This document shows, one piece after another, positions 47,353-59,700 of a stretch of DNA of 64,000 nt. The DNA is taken from NCBI GenBank assembly GCA_018894105.1, contig CM032133.1, forward strand, positions 20,660,501 through 20,724,500. Direction: 5' to 3'. Both the position numbers and the translations under genes were made by a program. The notes below the pieces were generated by a model, which was given only the letters and a program-made list of their open reading frames with translations, searched no databases and was not told the DNA's origin. Origin of the DNA: Jacaranda mimosifolia. Taxonomy: Eukaryota > Streptophyta > Magnoliopsida > Lamiales > Bignoniaceae. The first letter of the stretch is position 1; each line of letters opens with the position of its first letter.

Positions 47353-48868
47353 TGTTGTTTTCAGGATTTTCACCAACATGCAGTAATCCAAAGCAATAAA
47401 TAAATATTGCAAACAGATTATCAAGAAAGTAATAGATAATCACAGTGGGGTCAAACGTGCGTTTATATCAATATGAAATTCAAATAAAGCATGTGTTATC
47501 AGAATTTAAACATACAGCATGCGTGATCAGAATTTAAACATACATCATGCGTGATCAGAATTTAATCATGCAGCATGCGTGATCAAAATAAACGTCAATT
47601 CAAGGCAAATCAAAATTTAGTACAATTAAACATATACGAGTCCAAGAAAAAGCCAAAATTCATAAATTAACCGAGGCAATAAAACAATAGAACATGTTGT
47701 CAGATTTGTAAAATATAGATACTGAATTTGAAAGTAAACTTATCTTAAGAATTCTGTATCGTAACAGAATTAATAGGGCGACCAAATCACAGAGAAATTC
47801 TGTTTGCCTTGAAGAAACGAGCGCCCCGACTCACCAGGGCACCGGGTACAGCGCAGCTCCTCCCAGGATGAGATGGTCCAGAACGATCAGGTGCACTCCT
47901 TCTCGTTCACCTCGAACAGTACCCAGTAGCCAGAATCCGAATCAGATAGCCAAGCTTTCGGAATATATATAAGTGGAATAGGCCGAATATGAGAGAACGA
48001 GGGAATTATGGCAACAAAGAAACTGGAATATCAGGGGAAGAGGAAGAATACAAGCAGAAGAGGCTGCTTTGGCGTGTATTTTGTGTGATTACAAGACTGC
48101 CGAGGGCACTCTATTTATAGAGAGGAATTAGGTCTGGCAGAAGGCAATGGGCCGACGGCCAAGGCCTAACTTTTAACTCGGGTTTGACGGCCAGACCTAA
48201 TAATTTCTAGGGTTTGACGGCTGTTAAGGGCTGATTAGGGTTTGACTAAGTAAAACCCTAATCCTTGTCCGCCAACAACCCTAAAAATCCGGACCCATCA
48301 TCCCAAAAATCTCGGTTGTGATCTCCAACAGGCAAGACCCGGTCAAGCCTCTATCCGATCAAGCCAACGGTTAAGTTCAAATTTGAATTTTAATTTTCAA
48401 ATTCAAAATCCAATTGAATTTTGTCCAAAAATTAAGACTGAGACTGAGACATTCGTCCTAACGCCCGCGCCTGCGACCCGCGACCCGCAACCCCAACCCG
48501 GATCCGGATCTGGGCCGGGCGGCGGCGCGCGTGTGGTCCACTTATATGAACCCCTCAAAGAACACTTTATCAAGCATTCTTACTTGAGTCCAATATAAAC
48601 TAGTCCACACTAGTTTACAAAACCAATGTGGGACAAGTGAAGGGTTAAAGACCCTTCAACTCCTCCACTTGGTTTTATAAGTCACAAGAAGGTCTCCACT
48701 ATCTCAAGCTTACAATGTGGGACAACTCAATTTATAATACTTAACCATTTCCCTTCCTCTATTCCACCAAATTCAACACTATAATTATCTATTGGATTCC
48801 AACCATAATTGGCATCCATCCAATGAATAATTAAACATGTAAATGGCCATATTGCGCCAATTACAACA
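47353..48868 (-). repeat. 3' LTR of the Copia element
   Basis: 1516 bp, TGTTGT...ACAACA. It contains GC-rich CCCGCGCCTGCGACCCGCG near 48460-48530, three CATGCGTGATCAGAATTTAA repeats near 47490-47580, and a TATATATAAG box. Confidence 0.97.
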
Positions 48869-48880
48869 ATCCCCCACAAA
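48869..48880 (-). other. Polypurine tract of the Copia element
   Basis: The minus strand reads TTTGTGGGGGAT immediately before the 3' LTR, the usual primer for plus-strand DNA synthesis. Confidence 0.85.
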
Positions 48881-49415
48881 TCCATAGATAATGGCTATCA
48901 GATTCAACATAGCTCGCTTTCAGAAATGGTACCTTCCGGTTTGAACCACTCTCTAAGTTATTCGACTTTTGCAATCACCGGGACAAATGGATCTAAGCCT
49001 TGAATTTATACCTGTGATGTGATTGCGTCCATCAGTAACAAAGAACTAAAGGCTATGTACTGATCTTTAGGGTTGACACATTAAGGCCATGTGTCTCGAT
49101 CCTGTTTCATGAATGTTTGTCAAGGAACAACCCAATTCCTTTAGTCCCGGCCAAAGGACTACATTCACTTAGTTGGCCGTCTCCAGGGATGCACTGCTTG
49201 CATCTCGTCCAAAATGACTTGACCCTATTCAGAGTTAAACTCTTACTGTACCAGCAGTAGTCAGCACCTATCAGGCAATCAAGGGAGAGACACCAGATAC
49301 AAAGTATCAATCTCAATTTAGGTGCAACTTGATATGCTCAGCAGCTTGTTTATACCACATTGAACCTACCTTGTGAGATCTCCACTTAGTAGGTTGGGTT
49401 GCCACTGCAGATATA

Positions 49416-52400
49416 TCACTGATGGGTTTCCAGTCCCATCCCCAACTTGAATTTCTGAACTGAGGACAAATCAAGTCCTTTAGTTAAAGGGTCTGCAATA
49501 TTGTCTTTGAATCCAACAAAGTCAATTGCAATAACCCTATCAGACACTAACTCTCTTATAGACTTTAGTCTAACTTGGATGTGTCTCTTAGTCTTTTGAT
49601 TGAACTTTGAACTACTTATCTTTGCAATTGTGGTTTGATTGTCATAATGTACAGCAATTCCCGGAAGAGGTTTGGTTACCATTGGCAGTTGTACTATCAG
49701 CCCATATAACCATTCTGCCTCTGTCCCAGTTGTGTCTAAAGCACACAACTCAGCCTCAAAGGTGGACCGAGTTATCAAAGTCTGTTTAGAAGACTTTCAG
49801 GAGACAGTGCCTCCACCCAAGGTAAATACATACCCTGTACACCCATTACTTTCGGAGTTTTTGGCAATCCAGCTAGCGTCACTAAACCCTTCCAGCACTG
49901 CAAGAAATCTCTTGTAGTGCAAGGCTGGTGATGTTGAGCCCTTTAGATATCTAAGTACCCTATCCAAAGCCTCCTAGTGAGTTCAATTAGGGCAGCTTGT
50001 ATATCTAGCAAGCTTAGAGACCGCAAATGAGATATCTGGTCTTGAGCCGTTTGCAAGATACTGCAAGCTACCAATTATTTGAGAATACCTCAACTGAGAC
50101 ACTGGTACACCAGTTTCATTCTTAAAGAGAGGCACTGAAGGATTATATGGTGTTTTTGCGATTCTACTTTGTTTATAGCCAAATTTCTCAATTATCTTCT
50201 CAACATAGTGAGACTGCTATACCTTCAGTTGAACGAGTCAACTTAAGTCCAAGAATCATTTCCGCAACACCCATATATTTCATTTCAAACTTGTTCTTTA
50301 AGAAACTTTTAGTCTTATTGATAATCTCAATGTTGGATCCAAACAGCAGAATGTCATCTACATACAGGCATAACACAATACAGTTATCACCTTTAGCTTT
50401 GCAGTAGACGCACTTGTCATTATCGTTAACTATGAAACCAAATGACAATATTGTTTTGTCAAACTTTTCATGCCATTGTTTAGGAGCTTGTTTCAAACCA
50501 TAAAGTGATTTAACAAGCTTGCAAACTTTCCGCTCATTTCCAGAAGCTACAAATCCCTCAGGCTGATCCATATAAATTTCTTCCTCAAGATCACCGTACA
50601 GAAAGGCTGTTTTCACATCCATCTGGTGAATGGGGAAATCATATATGGAAGCCAGTGCTATTAGCACTCGAATAGTAGTCAAACGAGCTACTGGGGAATA
50701 GGTGTCGAAGTAATCTATTCCTTCCTTTTGCCTAAACCTTTTAGCAACTAGCCTGGCCTTAAACTTATCAACAGTTCCGTCAGACTTAAGTTTCTTTTTG
50801 AAGATCCACTTGCTTCCTATAGTAGTACACCCCGAAGGGAGATGGACTAATTCCCATGTCCCATTCGAGACAATAGAATCCATCTCACTCTTAATGGCTT
50901 CCTTCCAATGCTTAGCCTCAGGGGAAGCCATAGCATCCTTGAAGGTAACAGGATCACCATCGACATTGTAAGTAACGAAGTCACTTCTAAAGTCCTTAGT
51001 GATTCTAGCCCTTTTACTTCGTCTGGGTTCATCCAGTTCTTCAGGAACTGTGTCAGTACTACTAGGACCAGCCCCCACATTTAACATCTTTTCCACATGA
51101 TCTGGAATCGATGTAGACTCAAGGGTTGAATCTAAAGAAACATTTTGAGGTATCCCAGTCTTCATGGGAAACACGTTCTCAAAGAACGTAGCATCGCGAA
51201 ATTTGACTTTAGTGTTCGCATCTATGCCCAGAATTTCTGATTTAATAACCAAAAATCGCATAGCATAAGATGTTTCTACATAGCCTAGGAAGACCGCATC
51301 AACAGTTTTAGGACCTAGTTTCTTCCTCTTGTGTTTAGGGACTAGAACTTTTGCAAGACTACCCCACACTCGGAAGTATTTTAGACTAGGTTTCCTGCCT
51401 TTCCAGAATTCAATTGGAGTGCTTTCTTTATGTTTCAAGGGAACTCTATTCAGAATATGGCAAGCCGTATTCAGAGCTTCCCCCCACATGTACTTGGGCA
51501 ATCCAGAATTCAAAAGCAGACTGTTAATCATGTCTATAAAGGTTCTATTCTTTCGCTCAGCTATCCCATTCGAAGCGGGAGAATAAGGAGCAGTTTCTTC
51601 ATGAATTATGCCAAAATTACGGCAGTATTCATGAAATGGGTTGGACCCATACTCTCCACCTCTATCTGACCTTAACCGTTTAAGTTTTCTACCAGTTTGT
51701 GTTTCGGCTTCATTTTTAAACATAATGAACTTATCTAGTGCTTCATCTTTATGTTTCAATAGATAAACATAACAATACCTACTGCTGTCATCTATAAAGG
51801 TGATAAAGTATCTTTTATTGTCTTTTGTTAAGACCCCATTGAACTCACAAATATCTGTGTGCACTAAGTCAAGAATTTCAGTTTGCCTTTCAACCGAGTG
51901 GTAAGGCTTTCTAACTTGCTTGGCTTCAACACAGATTTGACATTTATGACCACGTTCAATTTCATGTTTAGGAATTAAATTTAAGTTCATCATTCTTTTG
52001 ACCGAACTATAATTTAAATGTCCTAAACGGTTATGCCAAACAGATGAATTCTCAATTATGTTAATAACAGGAGAATTAGAAAAATCAACTTTATTAGAAC
52101 CAATAATGTTCTCAACTCTCAACTTAAACAAACCATCGGAAAGATAGCATTTACAAATAAAAGTGCCGTAATATAAAATTACAACTTTATTTGATTTGAA
52201 AGAAATTTCATAACCCTCCCTAACTATTACAGAACCACTTATTATATTTCTTCGAACTGCTGGGACGTGATGCACCCTTTGCAGAGACAGTGTGCGCCCC
52301 GAAGCAAATTTCAGGTCCACGCATCCTATCCCATGCACATTGGCAGCACTTGAGGTCCCCATCATCACAGTCCTTCCTCTAACAGGCTGGTAAGACACAA

Positions 52401-53406
52401 ACAGTGATTTATCAGCACAAACGTGCACATTAGCACCAGTGTCTATTAGCCAATCATATGGTTCATAGATAGAGAATAATTCGGGTTTGAAAGAAACATA
52501 CTCGTCAATGGATGCATCAGGAACTCCAGCTTCGCTGGTGTCTCCAACAACCATGTTGACTACTGGTCCAGCAGACTGGGCTTTAGCCTTGGCTTTCTTG
52601 GAGGGACACTCCTTAGCCCAATGCCCCTTTTGTCCACAATTCCAGCAAGGCCTGTTTGCCTTTGGTTTCTTATTTATTTTGGCTTTTCCCTTATCGATGG
52701 ATTTAGAGTTTGAGTTCATGTTGAATTTCTTCTTTCCTATTATCACATTCGCCTTAGGATGATATTCAATAGGAACAATATGTGATTGATTTCTATGCTC
52801 CTCTTCAATACTTATGGCAATCATCAGATCATCTAGAGTCAGTTTCCCTTTTTGATGCTTCAGAGTCATGCTGAAACTTTCCCAAGATTTGGGGAACTTA
52901 TCGACAATCGACATGACCATAAATTTTTCAGGGAGTTTCATTTCAGCATCAGCTAGGGAATGCTCTAGATTAATCAATTCATGTGTCTGTTCAGATACAG
53001 ACTTGCCCTCAACCATCTGATACTTCAGGAATTTGGAAACCGAATACTTTTCGAGCCCTTGCTCTTCAGTATTGTATTTCCTATCCAGTTCATCCCATAA
53101 AGATTTAGCCGTATAGGAATCAGAACAGTATACATCAAAGAGTGTATCAGACAGAGCTGATAGAATCACTCCTCGAACAATCTGATCCTTAGTTTTCCAA
53201 TCAGCTATTTCTTTACTTTTGGGATCAGTTTCAGTTGGTTCTCGCATGGTCAACTGAATCAATGAAAGAAGACCTTTCATCGTCAACCAGATTTTCATGC
53301 GCTATTGCCCACGCCTAAAATACTGGCCCGTGAATTTTTCCGGTAGTCCGGAAAGGTCAACTTTCGCTGACACAGTATCACCAAAAGCATGCGAAGTTGA
53401 AGCCAT
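49416..53406 (-). pseudogene. Copia gag-pol polyprotein, broken
   Basis: The likely start is ATG at 53404-53406, but codon 35 is TAG (53302-53304); the frame is then open from 53298 to 50200 (1032 codons). Domains: gag (about 53300-52700); zinc knuckle CWNCGQKGHWAKEC (about 52640); protease DTGANVHVC (about 52440); GAG-pre-integrase HNRLGHLN; integrase core with HTDIC and SDRGGEYG; RT with YVDDILL (about 50370). A 1-nt frame change near 50210 ends the frame. RNase H continues in another frame to 49416, with in-frame stops at 49983-49985, 49974-49976 and 49797-49799, the last two where relatives have Trp. The polyprotein would lose the end of RT and RNase H. RT, integrase and protease motifs themselves look preserved. 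Confidence 0.95.
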
Positions 53407-53570
53407 CACAGAAAATTAAATTCCTATAACAGAATATCTAGGCAAGATATGCAGGCAAGATTCCTAGATGGGATATCTACTCAGAAAAATCAGGCAATAT
53501 TCCTAGACAGGATCTCTAATCAGAATTTCAATAGATGATAAACACACGAAATATCTCGTTTCTTCAAGAT

Positions 53571-55073
53571 TGTTGTTGTCAGGATTTTCACCAACATGCA
53601 GTAATCCAAAGTAATAAATAAATATTGCAAACAGATTATCAAGAAAGTAATAGATAATCACAGTGGGGTCAAACGTGCGTTTATATCAGTATGAAATTCA
53701 AATAAAGCATGTGTTATCAGAATTTAAACATACAGCATGCGTGATCAGAATTTAAACATACATCATGCGTGATCAGAATTTAATCATACAGCATGCGTGA
53801 TCAAAATAAACGTCAATTCAAGGTAAATCAGAATTTAGTACAATTAAACATATACGAGTCCAAGAAAAAGCCAAAATTCATAAATTAACCGAGGTAATAA
53901 AACAATAGAACATGCTGTCAGATTTGTAAAATATAGATACTGAATTTGAAAGTAAACTTATCTTAAGAATTCTGTATCGTAACAGAATTAATAGGGCGAC
54001 CAAATCACAGAGAAATTCTGTTTGCCTTGAAGAAACGAGCGCCCCGACTCACCAGTGCAACGGGTACAGCGCAGCTCTTCCCAGGATGAGATGGTCCAGA
54101 ACGATCAGGTGCACTCCTTCTCGTTCACCTCGAACAGTACCCAGTAGCTAGAATCCGAATCAGATAGCCAAGCTTTCGGAATATATATAAGTGGAATAGG
54201 CCAAATATGAGAGAACGAGGGAATTATGGCAACAAAGAAACTGGAATATCAGGTGAAGAAAAAGAATACAAGCAGAAGAGGCTGCTTTGGCGTGTATTTT
54301 GTGTGATTACAAGACTGCCGAGGGCACTCTATTTATAGAGAGGAATTAGGTCTGGCAGAAGGCAATGGGCCGACGGCCAAGGCCTAACTTTTAACTCGGG
54401 TTTGACGGCCAGACCTAATAATTTCTAGGGTTTGACGGCTGTTAAGGGCTGATTAGGGTTTGACTAAGTAAAACCCTAATCCTTGTCCGCCAACAACCCT
54501 AAAAATTCGGACCCATCATCCCAAAAATCTCGGTTGTGATCTCCAACAGGCAAGACCCGGTCAAGCCTCTATCCGATCAAGCCAACGGTTAAGTTCAAAT
54601 TTTAATTTTAATTTTCAAATTCAAAATCCAATTGCATTTTGTCCAAAAATTAAGACTGAGACTGAGACATTCGCCCTAACGCCCGCGACCCGCGACCCCA
54701 ACCCCGATCTGGATCTGGGCCGGGCGGCGGCGCGCGTGTGGTCCACTTATATGAACCCCTCAAAGAACACTTTATCAAGCATTCTTACTTGAGTCCAATA
54801 TAAACTAGTCCACACTAGTTTACAAAACCAATGTGGGACAAGTGAAGGGTTAAAGACCCTTCAACTCCTCCACTTGGTTTTATAAGTCACAAGAAGGTCT
54901 CCACTATCTCAAGCTTACAATGTGGGACAACTCAATTTATAATACTTAACCATTTCCCTTCCTCTATTCCACCAAATTCAACACTATAATTATCTATTGG
55001 ATTCCAACCATAATTGGCATCCATCCAATGAATAATTAAACATGTAAATGGCCATATTGCGCGAATTACAACA
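53571..55073 (-). repeat. 5' LTR of the Copia element
   Basis: 1503 bp, TGTTGT...ACAACA, nearly identical to the left LTR. The minus-strand sequence just inside it is ATCTTGAAGAAACGAGATAT, not the usual initiator-Met primer site. Confidence 0.97.
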
Positions 55074-55078
55074 TTAAT

Positions 55079-55670
55079 TACATCAATCCAAGCTCAATTA
55101 AAAATCCGAGTTCAGCGCGCAAAGGCAATCAAAAAGCTCAGATAACTGTACAAAAGCCTTTGGATAGGAATTATGGCAGTGTTGGCAGTGGAGTGGAGGT
55201 GAGGACTGAGGATGTTGGTGGCAGAAAAAAAGACAGAAAAAATTTTTGGTAATAGAGATATCAATGAATTTGGGAGAAATTGAGCAAATATGGTTCTCAC
55301 AGTAACAATTAGTAGAAGTAGTGGCCACAATCAATGGGTGGGTAATATAGGTGGGAAAGTAATTTTTATTATTTCAGATGGATAAACAGTGGTCTTTAAA
55401 ATGAATTTTGAAAATTATAAAAGTAATAAATGTTGAATCACATCTTTGAAATAGGTTTTAAATTTTTTTAATAAGTTGCCCCTAAAATATCATAGTACAA
55501 CGTTATGATATTTTTAGGACTCAATAAAATATACCTTGTTCATCAAGACTATTAAATCAAAATCAATGGATTGTAAAAGGATACCAACCCTTTATGATTT
55601 AATAATTTATAGTTTTACTACCTTAGCTATTGCAATTTGCAAACAAACCAGTGCAGCGTGTGAAATTCCT
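55079..55670. other. Intergenic DNA right of the Copia element
   Basis: Minus-strand open stretches at 55098-55334 in two frames have no recognisable domain. No gene is called. Confidence 0.5.
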
Positions 55671-56027
55671 TAGGGCACATTTGTTTTTTGTTTTTTTTTT
55701 AATTTTTTTATTTCTATTATTTTTAAAATTTGACAAAATAGTAAGTGAAAATGAGTTGAAAATTAATTTGTATTGGATAGATTATTGAAAAAGTAATGAT
55801 TATATTGAGTTTATTATATTATAAATGGAGAGAGATATTAACAATAATAGTAGAGGAAAAAAATATAGAGGTTATTAAGAGAAGATAAATAGATTATTAG
55901 GAAATGTATTTTAAAAATAAAAATAAAAATATATTGAGTGGAAATGTATATAAAGTGGTGTGTTTTAGTTTTCAAATAGTTGAAAATATGAAAATACAAT
56001 TTGAAAATGAAACCAAACGTGCTCTTA
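55671..56027. mobile_element. MITE with GGGCACATTTG ends
   Basis: TAGGGCACATTTGTTTT at the left is mirrored by AAACCAAACGTGCTCTTA at the right. AT-rich interior, no ORF. Target duplication unclear. Confidence 0.65.
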
Positions 56028-56568
56028 TAGGTCCTACAGATTTGTGCTGGTCTTGACTCTTGAGAGCCTCATATCATTTGAAATCCAAGCTAGTCCCATG
56101 GATGGGCTTTGCACAGTTTATGGGTCCAGGGATGTTTGGATTCATGCTGAACCTTAGCATTCAGAATTTGGACTGGATTATTTTTCCAGCTATCCAAGTT
56201 CACTACAAAGTTCAACAAGATCTCTGTTTGTTGATATCGAATTCAAATTCAGGAAAAGACAAATTCGAATCCAAAAATCATTGACGATAATAGTTGTTAC
56301 CAACCCCAATTTCTGAAGTTCCAAATGATGACTTATATGTTTGTTATAAATTAACAAGATTTAGATCAAATAAATGGTTTTAAATAAAAAATTCAAACTA
56401 AATTCGAATAATTTACAATCCTGTATACAAAATAAAACCAGAGAAAAAAGAATTTTCTGTTTCTGCAAGCCCACAAAAAGTTCAGAGCCCAAATGCAAAA
56501 GCTTATAAAAGTGAGAAGCATAGACAAAAAAATAATTGCCCAAACATGAAAAAGCACAAAACACTAAG
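56028..56568. other. Intergenic DNA
   Basis: No supported gene. The open stretch at 56060-56284 (plus) has no recognisable domain. Confidence 0.5.
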
Positions 56569-56918
56569 AGGGTGTTTGGCTAAGCTTATTTTAATCATCT
56601 TATAAGCTCCTACATCTTATAAGATGTTTTTGGAGCTTATAAGATGTTAGATCTTATTTTAAAATTAAGTTGTTGAAGTGTTTGGATAAAATAAGATTGA
56701 AGAGCTTATAAGATGTTAATAATGACAATTTTGTAATTAAAATGGTTAAAATTGAAGGAGCTTATTAAGATTTTAAAAATAAATTGGGGTCTACTTACTT
56801 TTTTAAAAGAGCTTATAAGCTCCTAGCATCTTATTTTAGAATCTTATAAGCTCTTTTTTTAAAAAAATTACCAAACACTTTTTATCAACTTATAAGCTCT
56901 TAAACATCTTATAAGAGT
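56569..56918. mobile_element. MITE with CTTATAAG palindromes, copy C
   Basis: It starts AGGGTGTTTGGCTAAGC and carries repeated GAGCTTATAAGATGTTAG and inverse TTATAAGCTC motifs. Same family as 21211-21578 and 44646-44976. The right terminus is degenerate. Confidence 0.75.
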
Positions 56919-57477
56919 AAAACTACAACGAGACAGAACTTTAATTCAGATTATATTATCTAATGGCCTTTCTTTAACATCTTTCCAATTGTCTTGTTGT
57001 CTTTTTCTAAGGTACTTTCGATAATCCTGACCCACCGCTTAATTTTTGGACAAATCTGTTTTTTTTCAACTTTTGAATAGATTTTGACAAATCGAATTAA
57101 AAAGGAAAAAAAAAAAAAAGAAAGAAAGAAATTGTTTCTGGGGGTGTAAGTCAAAGATACCATAATCCCATGTTTGTTTGATTGTTTGGGCTCCTGACAA
57201 ACAAGCACATTCTGATTGATAAAAAACTTGATCCCGTAGATATAGTATCCACGTTCTGATATTCATTAGTCCAAAAATAAAATACCCTTTTTCTGTTTTT
57301 GCTAGAAACAGATTAAAATGTACAAAATTGCAAAGTTGAAGTAGTTTAGGTTGAGTGGGCATTGTCCTTACTTCTGTCTTTTGTTGTGCAAATGCCGACT
57401 ATTCACTGCTTTACTAAATATGTCTTAACAAAGTACGCAATTTTAAGGCCTACAATCATTAAAAGATGTAATCTCAG
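56919..57477. other. Intergenic DNA
   Basis: Poly-A/purine-rich tract near 57100-57130. Open stretches at 56960-57362 (minus) show no domain. Confidence 0.5.
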
Positions 57478-57485
57478 TTTGTGGC

Positions 57486-57850
57486 TAGGGGTGTTCATTC
57501 GATACAAATTGAATCGAACAGAATTGAATTGAAATTTCAGTACATTAAAATATTATACTGAATACCGAACCGAATTATTTGGTTTGCTTCGGTTAAGACA
57601 AAAAAAAAATCGATTTGGTACGGTTAAAAATCGAAATACCGATTTTTTTAATATTTAATATTAATATTAATATATATTAATTAATATTAATATTAATATA
57701 TATACTAAAAATTCGGTCATTGGGTTCGATTCGATTAATCGGCACAAAATTCGAAATCAAACTGAATACCGAACCGAAAATTTTCGGTTTGGTATTCAGT
57801 ACAAATCGAAATTTCGGTTCGGCCAGTTTACCGAACTATGAACACCTCTA
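57486..57850. mobile_element. hAT-like non-autonomous element (TAGGG family), copy 5
   Basis: It starts TAGGGGTGTTCATTCGATAC and ends ACTATGAACACCTCTA. The 8-bp flanks TTTGTGGC and TTTGTGGA match at 7 of 8. The interior has AACCGAAC/TTCGGTT motifs like the element nested at 2480-4256. 365 bp, no ORF. Confidence 0.9.
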
Positions 57851-57858
57851 TTTGTGGA

Positions 57859-58783
57859 TATCAAAATTGTGAGATGAATGAAAGATTTATGTTTCGAGTT
57901 TCATCTAAATATAGATACATGTTAAATTTTATATTTTACTTTTTATTCTAATTTAATTAATTTTTATTTCAAATGCATATAATTTTTATAAACAAATATT
58001 TAATATACTAAGCACATATCCATGAAATGCATTAGAAAATAAAATATAAAATAAAATGTGTATTTGTTTATTTTGATGGTAATCTTTTTTCTACTTTAAT
58101 TCAAAATTATTGATTAACTTTAATTAATAATTTGCATTATATTTTAATTATCTCCGCATTTCGATATACCTTTTATTATCCCTATGTCTCTAACACCTTT
58201 ACAATCGAGCAATCATTTAGAGATCTTAGACGGTGATCTGAGCCTGTTTCTTATTATTTTACTGGCTGACCTTGACCTATATCATATACATTGCACTCGA
58301 GTGGTAAAATTAAATTTCAGAACATTCAAAACTACAAAAGAAAGATTGGGTATTTGATTTGAAAGATTAATTCAATTATTTATATTTTAGTATCTTGACA
58401 TAATGAATAATATAATTGATTGTATCTCATAAAAGAAACCAAAGTTCTATAGAAAAATTAACTTGAAATTTGTTTAATAAATATAAGTGAAACTCAAATA
58501 ATAACATCAAAATCAGAGAATTTTAAATCTCTAATTCTGCAACTTAAACTATGGTTGAGAGAATATTTTTCAATGATCATAAGTTTCTAAATTATAACAT
58601 CACATTTTGAATTTTCCAGGAATTAAACGATCAATATGTAGTCTAATGCCTAGACCTAATTGTATAAGTCGAGAGAAATTTTAGAGAAAATTAAACAGTT
58701 CAAAAATAAAACAAACCCCAAATTTCCTAATTGATAATACTATTATTATTATTATTATTATTCCGTACAGATTTTAACAAATG
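57859..58783. other. Intergenic DNA
   Basis: AT-rich, no gene seen. A (TTA)n microsatellite lies at 58740-58763. It probably includes the 3' UTR of the gene at 58784-59239. Confidence 0.5.
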
Positions 58784-59239
58784 TTACTCAGGAATGGCGA
58801 CGAGCACTGGTCGCCAAGCTCTCCTCAACAACCGTTGTCGAACCGTCGCCGACAGCGGCCGTAGCGAGCGGGTCCCACCTCTCCTCGTGCCGCCGCCGCC
58901 TCCAGACGGCAGCAACCCTTCCCTAACATTTTCCGAACCTCTGTCTCCGAACGCCGGCGGCGAGGACACAAACAAATCCTTCAGCTTGTGGCTGACCGAA
59001 AGTTCCTTTCCCTTTTCCGGCGAGCTCCTTTCTCCGCTGCTTCCCATCCGATCGGGCGAGCCGTCGTCGCAGCGCGGAGGCAGCCTCCTCCCCCCACCAC
59101 TTCCGCCCCGGCCGAGCAGCATTCGGAGAGTTTTTCTCCGTCGGAGGTGGATTACTGGGCTCGCCGTGGGGCTCCTGGTTGGGCTTCCGGCAACTGCGCA
59201 CTGGGTTGCTAAGAGCTTGAATTTCTGCAGAGTTGCCAT
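58784..59239 (-). CDS. Small intronless protein of unknown function, Arg/Ser/Pro/Gly-rich
   Basis: 151 codons starting MATLQKFKLLATQC at ATG 59237-59239 and ending TAA at 58784-58786; an in-frame ATG at 59260 is less likely. Seen: a conserved-looking N-terminus, then SPTRSPTASP, then LRRRKTLRMLL, a Gly/Arg-rich middle, and KLKDLFVSSPPAF. No signal peptide, transmembrane segment or catalytic motif. I recall plant proteins with a similar MATLxKFKLLATQC start and RRRKTLRMLL motif but not their function. The opposite strand is also open (58731-59246, 171 codons); I prefer the minus frame for its N-terminus, the compact motif and clean start. The locus is GC-rich and stands out from its AT-rich surroundings, as a real exon would. 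Confidence 0.7.
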   Translation of the reverse strand: MATLQKFKLLATQCAVAGSPTRSPTASPVIHLRRRKTLRMLLGRGGSGGGRRLPPRCDDGSPDRMGSSGERSSPEKGKELSVSHKLKDLFVSSPPAFGDRGSENVREGLLPSGGGGGTRRGGTRSLRPLSATVRQRLLRRAWRPVLVAIPE

Positions 59240-59700
59240 TTTGTAAAATTTATTATTCACCTTCGATTATTGCAAAGATCGCCAAGATTGAGTCGTGGAT
59301 AAAATAAAAATGGGGGATTTGAGGAATATTCAAGGGGTGAAAGCGGAGAGAATGGAAAAGTGAGATCTGGGCATGTTGTGAGGAGCAGTGGCCGGCCAGG
59401 TATTCTCTTTTCTTTAATTTATTTTATATGTGTGTACAAATACTATACACATATAAGTATGTATGGATAACTGGAAAGTGTGGGGGTATGGGTGTGACTT
59501 GCGACTGAAATTCAACGATTAGATTAATGTAGAAAAAGAGAAAGGATGGAAGAATAAAAGAGAGCAAATGGCAATAGTACAGAAATACGGAGGGTGCTAT
59601 TTAATAAGACGCTGAAGCATGACTCGTCTTATATAACAAAATTTTCGGTTCAAATAAAAAATTATATACTTTTCTGAAATCTAGAGTTTAATAATCTAGT
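59240..59700. other. Region upstream of the small unknown gene
   Basis: Presumed promoter and 5' UTR. No further gene is seen. Confidence 0.5.

Larger units (their letters stand above)
47353..55073 (-). mobile_element. Complete Ty1/copia LTR retrotransposon, coding-defective
   Basis: Two LTRs (47353-48868 and 53571-55073) begin TGTTGT and end ACAACA, flanked by perfect 5-bp duplications TTAAT (47348-47352 and 55074-55078). The gag-pol order on the minus strand is gag, protease, integrase, RT, RNase H, which is Copia. A polypurine tract (minus GTGGGGGAT) abuts the left LTR, which is therefore the 3' LTR. By eye the LTRs differ at about 18-20 sites in 1.5 kb, mostly C/T or G/A, plus a short indel, so insertion is fairly recent. 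Gag-pol has several breaks. Confidence 0.97.

Noticed and set aside
48383..48598. Pro/Gly-rich plus ORF with GC-rich DNA
   Set aside because: Entirely within the Copia LTR; the same sequence recurs, altered, in the other LTR.
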